A stretch of DNA of 36,553 nucleotides from a virus. A program made the position numbers and the translations under genes. How positions within the stretch are numbered: position 1 is the first letter of the stretch; each line of letters opens with the position of its first letter. Of the stretch, positions 12,884 to 21,789 are shown piece by piece. The stretch covers positions 1 through 36,553 of IMG/VR virus record IMGVR_UViG_3300025410_000048; one strand, 5' to 3'. The notes beneath the pieces were generated by a model. The model was not told the origin of the DNA and did not search any database. It worked only from the letters and a program-made list of their open reading frames with translations.

Positions 12884-13414
12884 ATGAGCTTAGAAGACCT
12901 ATCGTTTGAAGCAAGAGACCAATTGGCTGCGCTAGCGCAACAGTTGTCCGAAAATCCTGATACTCGCAAGGAATTTTTGCGCTTGACCAAAAAAGCCAAG
13001 CCAGATTTGAATATTCCTGAATTAGATATTGAGGATTACACAAATAGAGTGGCTTCCGCGTCTGAAAAACGCGTACAGGCATTAGAAGCACAGTTGCGAG
13101 AGCGCGATGCTATCGAAGACCTTAATAAGCGCCGTAACAAGCTAATGAAAAAAGGCTTGGCGAGTTCTGATGAAGATATTGAGCAGATTGAAAAAGTCAT
13201 GCTTGAAAAAGGTATTACGAATCACGAGGTTGCCGCAGAGTATTGGGACTGGATGAAGCAATCCGCTGAACCAACACCTACCGGCTACAATCCAAGCGCA
13301 GTCAGCAAGTTCGACCTAGGTAAATACTATAAGAACCCAGTTGGCGCAGCTAGAGATGAGGCTTCAAAAGCATTAGCGGAACTTCGGAGAAATCCGAAAC
13401 CAATTGGTTTTTAA
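12884..13414 (+). CDS. probable capsid scaffolding protein
   Basis: This 176-residue, charged, almost wholly helical protein lies directly before the major capsid gene, where scaffolds are encoded. A coiled coil spans about 48-90 (VASASEKRVQALEAQLRERD). The C-terminus ends with basic helix EASKALAELRRNPKP, as expected for a coat-binding tail. GGGG precedes the ATG. The call is made from position and build; sequence similarity to a named scaffold is not visible to me. Confidence 0.65.
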   Translation: MSLEDLSFEARDQLAALAQQLSENPDTRKEFLRLTKKAKPDLNIPELDIEDYTNRVASASEKRVQALEAQLRERDAIEDLNKRRNKLMKKGLASSDEDIEQIEKVMLEKGITNHEVAAEYWDWMKQSAEPTPTGYNPSAVSKFDLGKYYKNPVGAARDEASKALAELRRNPKPIGF

Positions 13415-13456
13415 GACGCAGTAAATGGGGATATTTACTTTTAACGGAGATTTATT

Positions 13457-14458
13457 ATGCCAATAGGCGGAGGGATTGTTCCGGCAACAGGCACAAGTCA
13501 ATATAATGAGTTGACTTATGTTACACGCCGGGCTTTTATTCCCAAACTCGTAGTACAGCTTTATAACAGCACACCATTGATGGCTGCGTTGATTGCTAAC
13601 AGTCAATCAGCTTCAGGCGGTGTATCCTCAGTAACCGTTCCAGTTCAGGGTTCGCAATTTGTGAACGCCCAATGGTCTGACTATTCTGGTTCATTCAACC
13701 AGCCTTCAGTCCAGCAAGGTGCTTTCAATGCTGAATTTGACTTGAAATTGATGATTGCTCCAGTACCGTTCCTCGGTATGGAAGGTGCAGTTCAGCAAGA
13801 CGCAGCAATCATTCCATTGATTGAAGCTCGTATGAACGATGCAACCAATGTAATGATGGATGCAATGGCAACTGCTTTGTACACCAACACTACAAACAAT
13901 CAACAATTTATCGGTCTTCCAGCAGCCGTTTCTAGCTCTGGTACTTACGGTAATATCAGCCGTAGCGCCTACACATGGTGGCAGTCTAAGCAATATGCCG
14001 CTGGTGGTGTAAACCCAACCCGTCAAAACATCTTGCAATACATTTCTGGTACCGTTAAAAACGGCGCTGAAATGCCTAGCTTTGGTGTTTGCGGATTTGG
14101 TACATGGACATTGCTTGCTCAAGACTTCGTAGGTCAAGAACAGTATGTCATCACCCCCGGTCATGGTTTTGATAGCGACTCCAATGGTCCTCAAGCTGCT
14201 TTCCGCGCTTTGATGGTCGCTGGTGTTCCAATCTATCCAGACCCATATTGCCCTGAAGGTACTGTGTACTTCCTAAATACTAACTACTTGTCTCTGTACA
14301 TCCATGACCAAGGTTCGTTCGTATTTACAGGATTTGAGTCCACTCTACCTAACTGGCAGATTGGTTATGTTGGTGCTGTGTTAATGATTGCAGAGTTGGT
14401 TAATACCAAGCCTAAGTCAATGACACAAGTGACCGGTTACAACTCACTTTCTATCTAA
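13457..14458 (+). CDS. major capsid protein
   Basis: This 333-residue protein has the expected size and place for a HK97-fold coat protein. Features: an N-terminal segment (YNELTYVTRRAFIPKLVVQL), a beta-rich region, a long helix IPLIEARMNDATNVMMDAMA, then a loop-rich C-terminal domain with PIYPDPYCPEGTVYFLN. A CGGAGA ribosome binding site precedes the ATG. It follows the scaffold-like gene and is followed by small beta-rich proteins. The N-terminus shows no obvious protease delta domain; the scaffold is a separate gene. Confidence 0.85.
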   Translation: MPIGGGIVPATGTSQYNELTYVTRRAFIPKLVVQLYNSTPLMAALIANSQSASGGVSSVTVPVQGSQFVNAQWSDYSGSFNQPSVQQGAFNAEFDLKLMIAPVPFLGMEGAVQQDAAIIPLIEARMNDATNVMMDAMATALYTNTTNNQQFIGLPAAVSSSGTYGNISRSAYTWWQSKQYAAGGVNPTRQNILQYISGTVKNGAEMPSFGVCGFGTWTLLAQDFVGQEQYVITPGHGFDSDSNGPQAAFRALMVAGVPIYPDPYCPEGTVYFLNTNYLSLYIHDQGSFVFTGFESTLPNWQIGYVGAVLMIAELVNTKPKSMTQVTGYNSLSI

Positions 14459-14469
14459 GGAGATAAACC

Positions 14470-14805
14470 ATGTCATTAGCTTCCAATAAAATCCTAGTAT
14501 CGAATGTAGCAACTAACGCGGCATCTGGCTATTTTCAAGCCTATGCTGCTGGTAACGCTACTGTTGTTATGCCAGCCGGCATCTACTACATTGCTCCTAC
14601 TGCCAATGTCACAATCGAGTTAAATACCGATACTGACGGCAATATCAGCAATGCAACTTGGGCTGTTGTTGTTGCTAACAATACTGGCGGCTTGTTCATC
14701 GCTGACGGCTACAATGTACGCGCTAATGTGCTTTCTGGCACACCAACGATTACATTGTTTGCTACTAACGGCGGTCAACCAGTATCAGGCACATACAACA
14801 AATAA
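14470..14805 (+). CDS. small beta-rich protein, possible head decoration
   Basis: This 111-residue protein is rich in Ala, Asn, Thr and Val and looks all-beta (VATNAASGYFQAYAAGNATV, later NVLSGTPTITLFATNGG). It is encoded just after the capsid gene with a strong AAGGAGA site. A decoration or vertex protein is a reasonable inference, not demonstrated. Confidence 0.6.
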   Translation: MSLASNKILVSNVATNAASGYFQAYAAGNATVVMPAGIYYIAPTANVTIELNTDTDGNISNATWAVVVANNTGGLFIADGYNVRANVLSGTPTITLFATNGGQPVSGTYNK

Positions 14806-14814
14806 GGAGCAGCC

Positions 14815-15273
14815 ATGTCTAGCGTAGATTCAGTAGCACAAAATACGGCGGCAAACTTTGGCAACTATGCCATTGCTTCCGCTACTGGCGTGCCTCTGGG
14901 TGCAACAGGCAATGCTGTTATTACAATTCCTATTCTTAGCGGCGGTTTGACCGCAGGGGCAAATGCCGCTAGTTCAGGAAGCGTAATTATTAGACGCGTA
15001 ACCGTTCAGAATCCGAATGGAAATATTGGTACAGCCAATGTGTCTATTCTGACTTCTAACGATGGCAATGCGAGTAATGCGGTAGTTGCGGCTACCGTGT
15101 TATCCAATTTGACAGCGACTACTACTTATCAGGACTTGACTGTTGCTAGCCCGTATAGCACGACAACCGTTGTGAATGGTTATACCGTTCAGGCTTTATT
15201 TGTAAAAGTGAATACCGCAGTTACCAATGGTACTTGTGATATTCGTGTTTATGGCGATACTGTGAGCTTCTAA
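14815..15273 (+). CDS. beta-rich virion protein, possible decoration
   Basis: This 152-residue protein, with VVAATVLSNLTATTTYQDLT and a C-terminal TNGTCDIRVYGDTVSF strand, has the composition of a beta-sandwich. AAGGAG precedes the ATG. It shares the amino acid style of the 14470 gene but not obvious sequence, so both could be surface proteins of the head. No named family is recognised. Confidence 0.6.
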   Translation: MSSVDSVAQNTAANFGNYAIASATGVPLGATGNAVITIPILSGGLTAGANAASSGSVIIRRVTVQNPNGNIGTANVSILTSNDGNASNAVVAATVLSNLTATTTYQDLTVASPYSTTTVVNGYTVQALFVKVNTAVTNGTCDIRVYGDTVSF

Positions 15274-15275
15274 TT

Positions 15276-15614
15276 ATGTCAACCTTATTTGTGACGAACA
15301 CATGGGAAAAACCCATACACTTTGATTATGCTTTTAAACCGTACGCTTTTCCTATCGGGGAGACGGTGGAGGTGGAGGTAGAAGTGGCTCGTCACTTATT
15401 TGGTTACATGGAGATGGATAAAGAACCATTCCTTGCTCGTTTAGGTTTAATTAGAACTAAAGCGGAAGTACCGGAAGGTTTGGCTATTTTGTCCAAAATC
15501 TTAATTTCGGAGCAAGCTCCAAAAAAGAATCACTCGTTATCCCCGGTGGTGGAAAGAGTACCCTTGCCCTCCCAAAAGAAGGCAGGGGGAAAAGTCCTTA
15601 GCCAAGCAGCTTAA
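15276..15614 (+). CDS. 112-residue head-region protein of unknown function
   Basis: The N-terminal half is well ordered (WEKPIHFDYAFKPYAFPIGE, then EVEVEVARHLFGY), the C-terminal third basic and Ser/Pro-rich. It starts two bases after the previous stop without a visible ribosome binding site, so re-initiation is likely. The position between capsid and adaptor genes suggests a head completion role; unproven. Confidence 0.6.
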   Translation: MSTLFVTNTWEKPIHFDYAFKPYAFPIGETVEVEVEVARHLFGYMEMDKEPFLARLGLIRTKAEVPEGLAILSKILISEQAPKKNHSLSPVVERVPLPSQKKAGGKVLSQAA

Positions 15615-15626
15615 TATGGAAAATCA

Positions 15627-16475
15627 ATGTCACAAACTCTGCAAGGCTACATCACGCAAGTCAGAAGACTCTTGCATGATGCTAATGGAAACTTTTACTC
15701 CGACCAGCAATTAACAGATTACATTAATGCTGGCAGGGAGCGCGTAGTCCGGGATACCGGATGCTTACGCACGATTCAAATTACGACTGTACCTACTACG
15801 CCTGTAGTGGGAGGTGCAACACCCTATTTCTGGACTGGTGGCGGCACAGCTAACACCGGCGATTATGTTGTCTATAACATCTTTATTTACAAGGTAGTAA
15901 ACGGCGGCGTCTTTAGCACTACCGCTCCTAACTATCCATCTGGTCCTAATCCATATCCGCCAAGCACTACATTCCTTAATGGAACAGTTACTTTGCAATA
16001 TGCAGGACCATCTGAAATTATTAATTTTTCATGTTTGCCACAAGGCACTCAGACCCTTGATGTATTAAACATTAACTTGTATTGGGGCAATACGCGTATT
16101 CCAATGCGTTATTTGTCATGGACAGACTTCAACGCGCAATTGCGTTTTTGGCAAAATTATATTGGACGCCCTATTGCGTTTAGCGTATTCGGGCAATCAC
16201 AGATTTACATTTCTCCGGTACCAGACCAAGTTTATACCGTTGAAATTGATACTGTAATTTTGCCGACACCAATGGTAAATCTTGCAGACACAGATACCAT
16301 CAATGACCCGTATTACAATCCGGTTCAGTTCTACGCTGCTTATCAAGCAAAGTATTTTGAGCAATCCTTTGGAGAAGCTGAAATATTTAAGCAACAATAT
16401 GACAAGCAAGTTATGGCGGTACAGACCTCGGTTTACACCAGAAGGATGCTCAACCCTTATAGCACTCCATACTAA
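15627..16475 (+). CDS. probable head-tail adaptor (P22 gp4-like role)
   Basis: This 282-residue protein begins with helices typical of podovirus adaptors: YITQVRRLLHDANGNFYSDQ, then LTDYINAGRERVVRDTGCLR. The middle is beta-rich with an inserted Gly/Thr/Pro loop; the C-terminus returns to helices (FYAAYQAKYFEQSFGEAEIF). Adaptor rings dock under the portal and carry the tail hub, whose gene follows three bases later. The similarity in role to P22 gp4 comes from order and helical start, not a confirmed match. Confidence 0.7.
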   Translation: MSQTLQGYITQVRRLLHDANGNFYSDQQLTDYINAGRERVVRDTGCLRTIQITTVPTTPVVGGATPYFWTGGGTANTGDYVVYNIFIYKVVNGGVFSTTAPNYPSGPNPYPPSTTFLNGTVTLQYAGPSEIINFSCLPQGTQTLDVLNINLYWGNTRIPMRYLSWTDFNAQLRFWQNYIGRPIAFSVFGQSQIYISPVPDQVYTVEIDTVILPTPMVNLADTDTINDPYYNPVQFYAAYQAKYFEQSFGEAEIFKQQYDKQVMAVQTSVYTRRMLNPYSTPY

Positions 16476-16477
16476 TT

Positions 16478-18703
16478 ATGGCAGCCGCAGAGCAAAAAAA
16501 ATCGTATGCCATTGTCAAACAATTTAAAGGTCTTGACACTAAAGCTAACCGTACTGCCATTGAAGACACCGAGTTTTCTTGGCTTGAAAATGCTATGCCA
16601 ATTGGTTATGGCAACCTCAAAATTATTCCTAATTACACCGATTTAGGGATTACTTTTAGCCTTACAGTTTTGTATTTTTTTTCTGCCAACATTGGATTGG
16701 TGGATTATTTAGTGGCTTTTGAGTCCGATGGAAGCGCTGAATATGTCCGACTAGATAATTTAACTAAAGGCACAATTGCTGCTGCTGGCACTTTTAGCAC
16801 CGACAATATCAATATTTCCCAATGGAAAAATGAATATTTATTGATTTGTGACCCCGTAAAAGGGTATTTCACATGGGATGGCACTAGCGTTATTAGTGTT
16901 GGTTCTGTTGGAATTATAGGTTTAACCAATCAAGGAAGCGGCTATACTTCCGCGCCCACCGTACAAATTTCAGCACCAACCCAAGCTAATGGAGTTCAGG
17001 CTACTGGCGTTTGCTCAATTAGTTCTGGCTCGGGTTCCGTTTTATCTATTGGCATGACCAATATTGGAACAGGCTATACCTCTATTCCTCAAGTCGTTAT
17101 TGGCGCTCCAAACCTTTCAAATGGTGTGCAAGCTATTGCTGGTGCCACAATACAATCTGGAGGCGTTGTAGCCATCTCTGTAACCACGCCCGGCTCTGGA
17201 TATACCTCAGCCCCAAGTGTGACGATTACAGGCGGTGGGGGCGCTAATGCAGCCGCTAATGCCGTTGTAGATACAGGCATCGTAACCAGTATTAGCTTGA
17301 TGGAAGCTGGCTCAGGATATACCTCTGCTCCTACCGTAACTTTAGTCGGTGGAGGCGGTTCTGGAGCAACTGCGGTAGCTGGATTGACTACTTTTGCTCA
17401 AGGTACCGTTGGCATCACCGTTACTAATGGCGGTTCAAACTACATCAATGCTGCAAACACCGTAGTCACGATTACTGGCGGAGGCGGCACTAACGCGGCA
17501 GGAACGGCTATTTTGGCTGGCGGTCAAGTTACCGAAGTCATTATGACTAACCCCGGAACTGGCTATACCAATTCAGCAAATATCACCGTCACCATTACCG
17601 GCGGCGTAGGAAGCAATGCAACGGCAGTAGCCAATGTCACAACTGACAAGAATGTGGGTATAGCTAGCTTTTCTGGACGCGTATGGATTGCTCAAGGTCG
17701 TACCGTTTATTACAGCGCCGCTGGCTCATCTAGTGACTTTACAAGCGTTTCTGCTGGCGCAGTAACCATTTCAGATTCAACTTTGCATGGCAATATCCAG
17801 CAATTGCTATCTGCTAACAACTTTCTATACATTTTTGGCGATGACTCAATCAATGTGTTTTCGGATGTTAGGGTTACTAATACTGGTACTACTCTGTTTA
17901 CTAATACCAATGTCAGCGCTTCTGTGGGTTCCAAGCTGGCTTATGCCCTATTTCCATATTTCCGTTCGGTTCTTTTTATGAACAATTATGGGGTGTATGC
18001 GCTAGTCGGCTCTACAACCTCAAAGATTTCAGATGCTTTAGATGGGGTTTTCCCTAGTATTGACTTTGTTACCGAGGAAACTACGGCTGGACAAGTCTTA
18101 CTCAATAACATTTTGTGCGCTGCATTTAACTTTAAGTACACCGGAAATCAGGGAACATCAAGCTCTGCTCGCTATATGCAAGCAATATTTTTTGAAAAAA
18201 AATGGTTCTTTACCAGTCAAGGTAATGACCTCAAATACATTACTTCAGCGCCCGTAAGCGGTAAGGTAAATTTGTATGGCACTAACGGTACTAATTGCGT
18301 CCAGCTTTATGCCGATGCAAGTGCTAATATTTCAAGTTATGTGCAAACTGCCCTGCAACCTATGGGTGACAACATCCGTACAAAACAAGCATTAAAAGTA
18401 GGTATTGAAGCAACTACAACAACTCCTGCTGAATTGTCCGTGACTGTGGATTCCGAGTCCGGTTCTAGTCCAGCGTATTTGTTGGGAAATTTTGTAACTT
18501 GGTACAACAACTTGGGCGTCACAATTACTTGGATAAATAATAGTTCTACAACTATTGGCTGGTTCGGCGGACAGGGATATACTCTCTATAAAACCGATGC
18601 TCAACAGTATGGCAAGTATTTGGGGATGACTGTGACATCAACCTATCCGAACTTTGTTTTAAATGGATTTGAATACGAACACGAATTGAGAGTGAGGTTT
18701 TAA
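16478..18703 (+). CDS. tail hub / DNA stabilisation protein (P22 gp10-like) with repeat insertion
   Basis: This 741-residue protein has a hub-like N-terminal part (FKGLDTKANRTAIEDTEFSW, PIGYGNLKIIPNY, LLICDPVKGYFTWDG) that resumes after residue 393 with FSGRVWIAQGRTVYYSA, NNFLYIFGDDSINVF and LFMNNYGVYAL. This recalls the plug/hub proteins that seal the portal in P22-type tails. Between residues about 145 and 393 lie six repeats with a GYTSAPTVTI core. It starts two bases after the adaptor stop, with no clear ribosome binding site. The hub assignment is by pattern and gene order. Confidence 0.7.
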   Translation: MAAAEQKKSYAIVKQFKGLDTKANRTAIEDTEFSWLENAMPIGYGNLKIIPNYTDLGITFSLTVLYFFSANIGLVDYLVAFESDGSAEYVRLDNLTKGTIAAAGTFSTDNINISQWKNEYLLICDPVKGYFTWDGTSVISVGSVGIIGLTNQGSGYTSAPTVQISAPTQANGVQATGVCSISSGSGSVLSIGMTNIGTGYTSIPQVVIGAPNLSNGVQAIAGATIQSGGVVAISVTTPGSGYTSAPSVTITGGGGANAAANAVVDTGIVTSISLMEAGSGYTSAPTVTLVGGGGSGATAVAGLTTFAQGTVGITVTNGGSNYINAANTVVTITGGGGTNAAGTAILAGGQVTEVIMTNPGTGYTNSANITVTITGGVGSNATAVANVTTDKNVGIASFSGRVWIAQGRTVYYSAAGSSSDFTSVSAGAVTISDSTLHGNIQQLLSANNFLYIFGDDSINVFSDVRVTNTGTTLFTNTNVSASVGSKLAYALFPYFRSVLFMNNYGVYALVGSTTSKISDALDGVFPSIDFVTEETTAGQVLLNNILCAAFNFKYTGNQGTSSSARYMQAIFFEKKWFFTSQGNDLKYITSAPVSGKVNLYGTNGTNCVQLYADASANISSYVQTALQPMGDNIRTKQALKVGIEATTTTPAELSVTVDSESGSSPAYLLGNFVTWYNNLGVTITWINNSSTTIGWFGGQGYTLYKTDAQQYGKYLGMTVTSTYPNFVLNGFEYEHELRVRF
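16913..17656 (+). repeat. six tandem 39-46 residue coding repeats
   Basis: Within the hub gene, six repeats begin with an Ile/Val-x-hydrophobic-T strand, then G(S/T)GYTSAP and VTITGGGG. Repeats 3 and 4 are the clearest (GSGYTSAPSVTITGGGG and GSGYTSAPTVTLVGGGG). Repeats 5 and 6 have Asn-Tyr or Gly-Tyr-Thr-Asn variants. Repeats of this kind form stacked beta structures in phage receptor-binding or surface proteins. The DNA copies are diverged, so this is an old array. Confidence 0.8.
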
Positions 18704-19816
18704 ATGACTATTCCGTACACCTTTGCCGGCGCCACCACCGCTATTCCTTTAGCGCAATTAGATGCTAACTTTGCGTCTCCCATTACTTTAGGTAATGTGG
18801 CGATGACGCTTTCCAATACTTATACCAGTATTGGCAATTTAACGCTAACTAACGCTACTATTTCAAGCATATCTGGCGGCTCTGCTAATGCGGTAGTTAC
18901 ATTAAATTCAAGTGGTGCATTTACTTCTAATGCGACTGCTTTTAGTTTAACTTCTACCGGCGTTGGCATTGGAACTTCTACACCACTTGCGGTGGGTGGC
19001 GCAACATTGCAAGTTCAGAACAGCACTGTTGCGGCAATTATTTGGAGTGATGGAACTCGTACAGGTGAATTGCTTGCATCATCTTCGGCAAATATTACTG
19101 TAGGCTCTAGGTCGGCTCATTCTTTGTTATTGGCTACTAACGATACGCCACGGATGACTATTGACACTTCTGGGAATATTGCCGCATCTAATGCAATTTT
19201 AACTATTGGTGATAATTCAAGAACAGTATCATCATCAACCACTACAGGCGCAATTGTATGCGGTGGTGGTCTTGGTGTTTGGTCAACTATTAACGCTGGT
19301 GGTTCAGGAAATTTTTCTGACACTGTTTCTGTATTTAGTCAAAATCCATCTACCACTCAACAAGGTATTTTATTCAGAAATACATTTAATACTGGCGCAA
19401 GTATTTTTAGCACTGGGGCGTCAACTACCAATGCATTCATAACTTGGAGAAATGGCAATGGAGATGTTGGTTCTATTGTGGGAAATGGTTCTGGTATTAA
19501 CTACAACACCACTTCAGACTATCGCCTAAAGGAAAATGTTGCGCCAATGACAGGCGCTTTGGTTACCGTTGCAAAACTAAAACCCGTAACTTACAACTGG
19601 AAAGCAGATGGTGCGGATGGTCAGGGCTTTATTGCCCATGAACTTGAAGAAATTTTTCCTGATGCAGTCAGTGGCAAAAAAGACGGGGTTGATGCTGAAG
19701 GTAATCCCGAATACCAAGGCATTGACACCTCATATCTTGTGGCAACGCTCACAGCTGCTATTCAAGAATTAAATGCTAAAGTAACTGCGTTAGAAGCAAA
19801 AGTAGGAGCTAAATAA
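18704..19816 (+). CDS. tail fibre with C-terminal S74 intramolecular chaperone
   Basis: This 370-residue protein has an N-terminal PYTFAGATTAIPLAQLDANF segment found at the start of tail fibre proteins. A long Ser/Thr/Asn-rich beta fibre follows, then a peptidase S74 domain from about residue 270. Its SDYRLKENV motif supplies Ser271 and Lys276, the expected catalytic dyad. GFIAHELEEIFPDAV and a C-terminal coiled coil (AAIQELNAKVTALEAKV) complete it. The domain helps trimerise the fibre and then cuts itself off. This is a candidate host receptor-binding protein. The ATG follows the hub stop at once. Confidence 0.85.
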   Translation: MTIPYTFAGATTAIPLAQLDANFASPITLGNVAMTLSNTYTSIGNLTLTNATISSISGGSANAVVTLNSSGAFTSNATAFSLTSTGVGIGTSTPLAVGGATLQVQNSTVAAIIWSDGTRTGELLASSSANITVGSRSAHSLLLATNDTPRMTIDTSGNIAASNAILTIGDNSRTVSSSTTTGAIVCGGGLGVWSTINAGGSGNFSDTVSVFSQNPSTTQQGILFRNTFNTGASIFSTGASTTNAFITWRNGNGDVGSIVGNGSGINYNTTSDYRLKENVAPMTGALVTVAKLKPVTYNWKADGADGQGFIAHELEEIFPDAVSGKKDGVDAEGNPEYQGIDTSYLVATLTAAIQELNAKVTALEAKVGAK

Positions 19817-20160
19817 TGACAACAACAATCGCATGGACAATCGACTGGATGCAAGTATCCACACAACCTATCGCTGGTGAACAGGAAGTAGTTTTAACTG
19901 CTGGCTTGCGTTGCAATGGCACAGACGGAACTCATAGCGCTTCTAACTATGGTTCTTGCTCATTCCCAGAGCCAACCACAGGCGGTCAATTTACTCCTTA
20001 CGCAGACTTAACCCAAACTCAAGTATTGAGCTGGTGCTATGAAAATGGTGTAAATCAATCTGAAGTAGAAGCATCTGTTACAGCTCAAGTTAATGCTTTA
20101 GCAAACCCATTGGTAGTTCAACCGCCTCTACCGTGGGCTTCATCAACTCAGGCGGCGTAA
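19816..20160 (+). CDS. 114-residue fibre-associated protein
   Basis: The protein begins TTIAWTIDWMQVSTQPIAGE and has a Cys-containing loop (NYGSCSFPEPTT) and a helical end (LSWCYENGVNQSEVEASVTA). I recall small proteins of this type following fibre genes in aquatic phages, perhaps as fibre chaperones or accessory proteins, but the role is not established. The ATG shares one base with the previous stop. Confidence 0.6.
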   Translation: MTTTIAWTIDWMQVSTQPIAGEQEVVLTAGLRCNGTDGTHSASNYGSCSFPEPTTGGQFTPYADLTQTQVLSWCYENGVNQSEVEASVTAQVNALANPLVVQPPLPWASSTQAA

Positions 20161-20177
20161 TTATTTAGGGGATACCT

Positions 20178-20333
20178 ATGAAAACTTTTACATTAGAAGA
20201 CAACGAAGCGGAATTTGTGGTGAAAGTAATTGGTAAATTACCAACACAATCGGGAGCTTTCCCGTTGTTTCAAAAATTGGCTGAACAATTTAACGCACAA
20301 ACTCCAGCTCCAACAGAAACACCACAGGAGTAA
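20178..20333 (+). CDS. 51-residue small protein of unknown function
   Basis: The frame begins MKTFTLEDNEAEFVVKVIGK and ends in a Pro/Thr-rich tail (TPAPTETPQE). AGGGG lies 6-7 bases before the ATG. It sits between fibre genes and may be an accessory or chaperone, by position only. Confidence 0.6.
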   Translation: MKTFTLEDNEAEFVVKVIGKLPTQSGAFPLFQKLAEQFNAQTPAPTETPQE

Positions 20334-20335
20334 AT

Positions 20336-20668
20336 ATGTCAGTAAGCGCGCCATTTACCGTATCAGGAAACACCGTTGTTGTAACGGCTAACAGTACAGC
20401 TCCAACTCCGGTTCAGGCTACCTCATTAACTTTAGGTGGAAATCAATACCGGATTATTAACGCTGGTAGTATTACTGCTTTTCTTGGTTTTGGCGTAGAT
20501 GCTGCAACAGCTACCGCAGGAGCTAAAACTCCTGACGGTACTGTAAAAAATTGTTTGCCGCTACTTCCCGGCACAGATGAAATTTTAAGTTTTATTCCTA
20601 ACGCGTATTTCACAGCTAATGCAGCTTCAAGCTGCGTTATTTACATTACTCCCGGAGATGGCTGTTAA
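20336..20668 (+). CDS. 110-residue beta-rich structural protein
   Basis: The sequence alternates short beta strands (MSVSAPFTVSGNTVVVTANS; later ITAFLGFGVDAATATAG) with two Cys near the end. It resembles small surface proteins of phage virions in composition. The start is coupled to the previous stop with two bases between. No family is recognised. Confidence 0.6.
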   Translation: MSVSAPFTVSGNTVVVTANSTAPTPVQATSLTLGGNQYRIINAGSITAFLGFGVDAATATAGAKTPDGTVKNCLPLLPGTDEILSFIPNAYFTANAASSCVIYITPGDGC

Positions 20669-20670
20669 TC

Positions 20671-21564
20671 ATGCTAAAAACCGTTAGTTCGTTTGCTAAC
20701 TCTATTGGAGCCTTAAATTACAAAGGTTCTTGGAACGCTTTAACCAATAACCCAACACTTACTTCAGGAGTTGGTACTAAGGGTGATTACTATGTAGTTT
20801 CCGTAGCTGGAGTTACTAATTTAGACGGTACGGCACTCTGGTCAGTAGGTGACTGGGCTGTATTTAACGGTTCTATTTGGCAGAAAGTAGATGGTTCAAC
20901 TAATGAAGCATTTAATAGTATTACCGTTACGGGTCTTACTGGCTATATGTACGCAAACAATACTAGCGCTGTTACTGCTAGCACAACTATTCCTGTTGCG
21001 AATGTGTCTGGCGCCGTTGCTAATACAGTTAATGTTCTCGCTGGTGGTTTGCTTTCTGGCGGTGGCGCTCTTACTGGGAATGTAACAATTAGCTTAACTT
21101 CTGTACCAGCAGCCAATGTGTCCGGCTTAGGTACTATGGCAACTCAAAACGCCAATGCCGTTGTCATTACTGGCGGTACGATTAATTCGGTAGCGCACTC
21201 AGGAGGCACTTTTGCTTCCGCTAATATCACTAGCGTTGCAGCCACTTTTCCTAATAGCTATTTAGCTAATGCTAATGTCATTATTGGCAATACGACGGTA
21301 ACGCTTGGAAGTACAGTCACCACTCTTGGTAATGTAACTTTACAAAATGTCACTATAAGCTCAGGCAATGGAACATTTACCAATCTTTCTAGTTCTAATG
21401 TGTCCATTACTGGCGGCACAATCAATGTACAAGCAACAAACATAGTATCAACAACTTCATCTACTGCTACTTTTGCAACATCAAGCCTTCCTCTAGTTCC
21501 TGCTGGTTATATCCAAGTGGACTTAAACGGTACGATAGTCAAAATCCCTTACTACTCGGTCTAA
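20671..21564 (+). CDS. second tail fibre-like protein
   Basis: This 297-residue protein has an N-terminal module NYKGSWNALTNNPTLTSGVG, followed by GDYYVVSVAG and VGDWAVFNGSIWQKVDG, widely seen in phage tail fibre and baseplate proteins. The remainder is a Ser/Thr/Asn/Val-rich beta fibre with repeated NVTI / VTISSGN strands and a short C-terminal cap (IQVDLNGTIVKIPYYSV). It has no S74 domain. It probably contributes to adsorption together with the 18704 fibre. Confidence 0.72.
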   Translation: MLKTVSSFANSIGALNYKGSWNALTNNPTLTSGVGTKGDYYVVSVAGVTNLDGTALWSVGDWAVFNGSIWQKVDGSTNEAFNSITVTGLTGYMYANNTSAVTASTTIPVANVSGAVANTVNVLAGGLLSGGGALTGNVTISLTSVPAANVSGLGTMATQNANAVVITGGTINSVAHSGGTFASANITSVAATFPNSYLANANVIIGNTTVTLGSTVTTLGNVTLQNVTISSGNGTFTNLSSSNVSITGGTINVQATNIVSTTSSTATFATSSLPLVPAGYIQVDLNGTIVKIPYYSV

Positions 21565-21567
21565 CTA

Positions 21568-21789
21568 ATGGACAGTCAATTCTTGTTTAATATTGTTGCT
21601 ACCCTAGCGGGAACGCTAGTAGGATGGGTTCTTAAGGTCCTGTGGGATGCTATCCACGACTTAAAAGAGGATGTTAAAGAGATTGAGCGTGGCTATGTAA
21701 TGAAAGATGATTACCGTATTGATATTGCGGAAATTAAAGGAATGTTATCTCGTATTTTTGATAAGCTAGATTTAAAGGCTGATAAATAG
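21568..21789 (+). CDS. membrane-anchored coiled-coil small protein
   Basis: This 73-residue protein has one N-terminal membrane helix (FLFNIVATLAGTLVGWVLKV) and a charged coiled-coil tail (IHDLKEDVKEIERG, EIKGMLSRIFDKL). Such one-span proteins with a cytoplasmic helix appear in phages as accessory lysis or virion membrane proteins. A holin role is possible but a stronger candidate lies in the lysis cassette. Confidence 0.6.
   Translation: MDSQFLFNIVATLAGTLVGWVLKVLWDAIHDLKEDVKEIERGYVMKDDYRIDIAEIKGMLSRIFDKLDLKADK

Noticed and set aside
16913-17656. CRISPR-like array
   Set aside because: The repetition is at protein level with variable DNA and in-frame spacing; no constant repeat and spacer structure.
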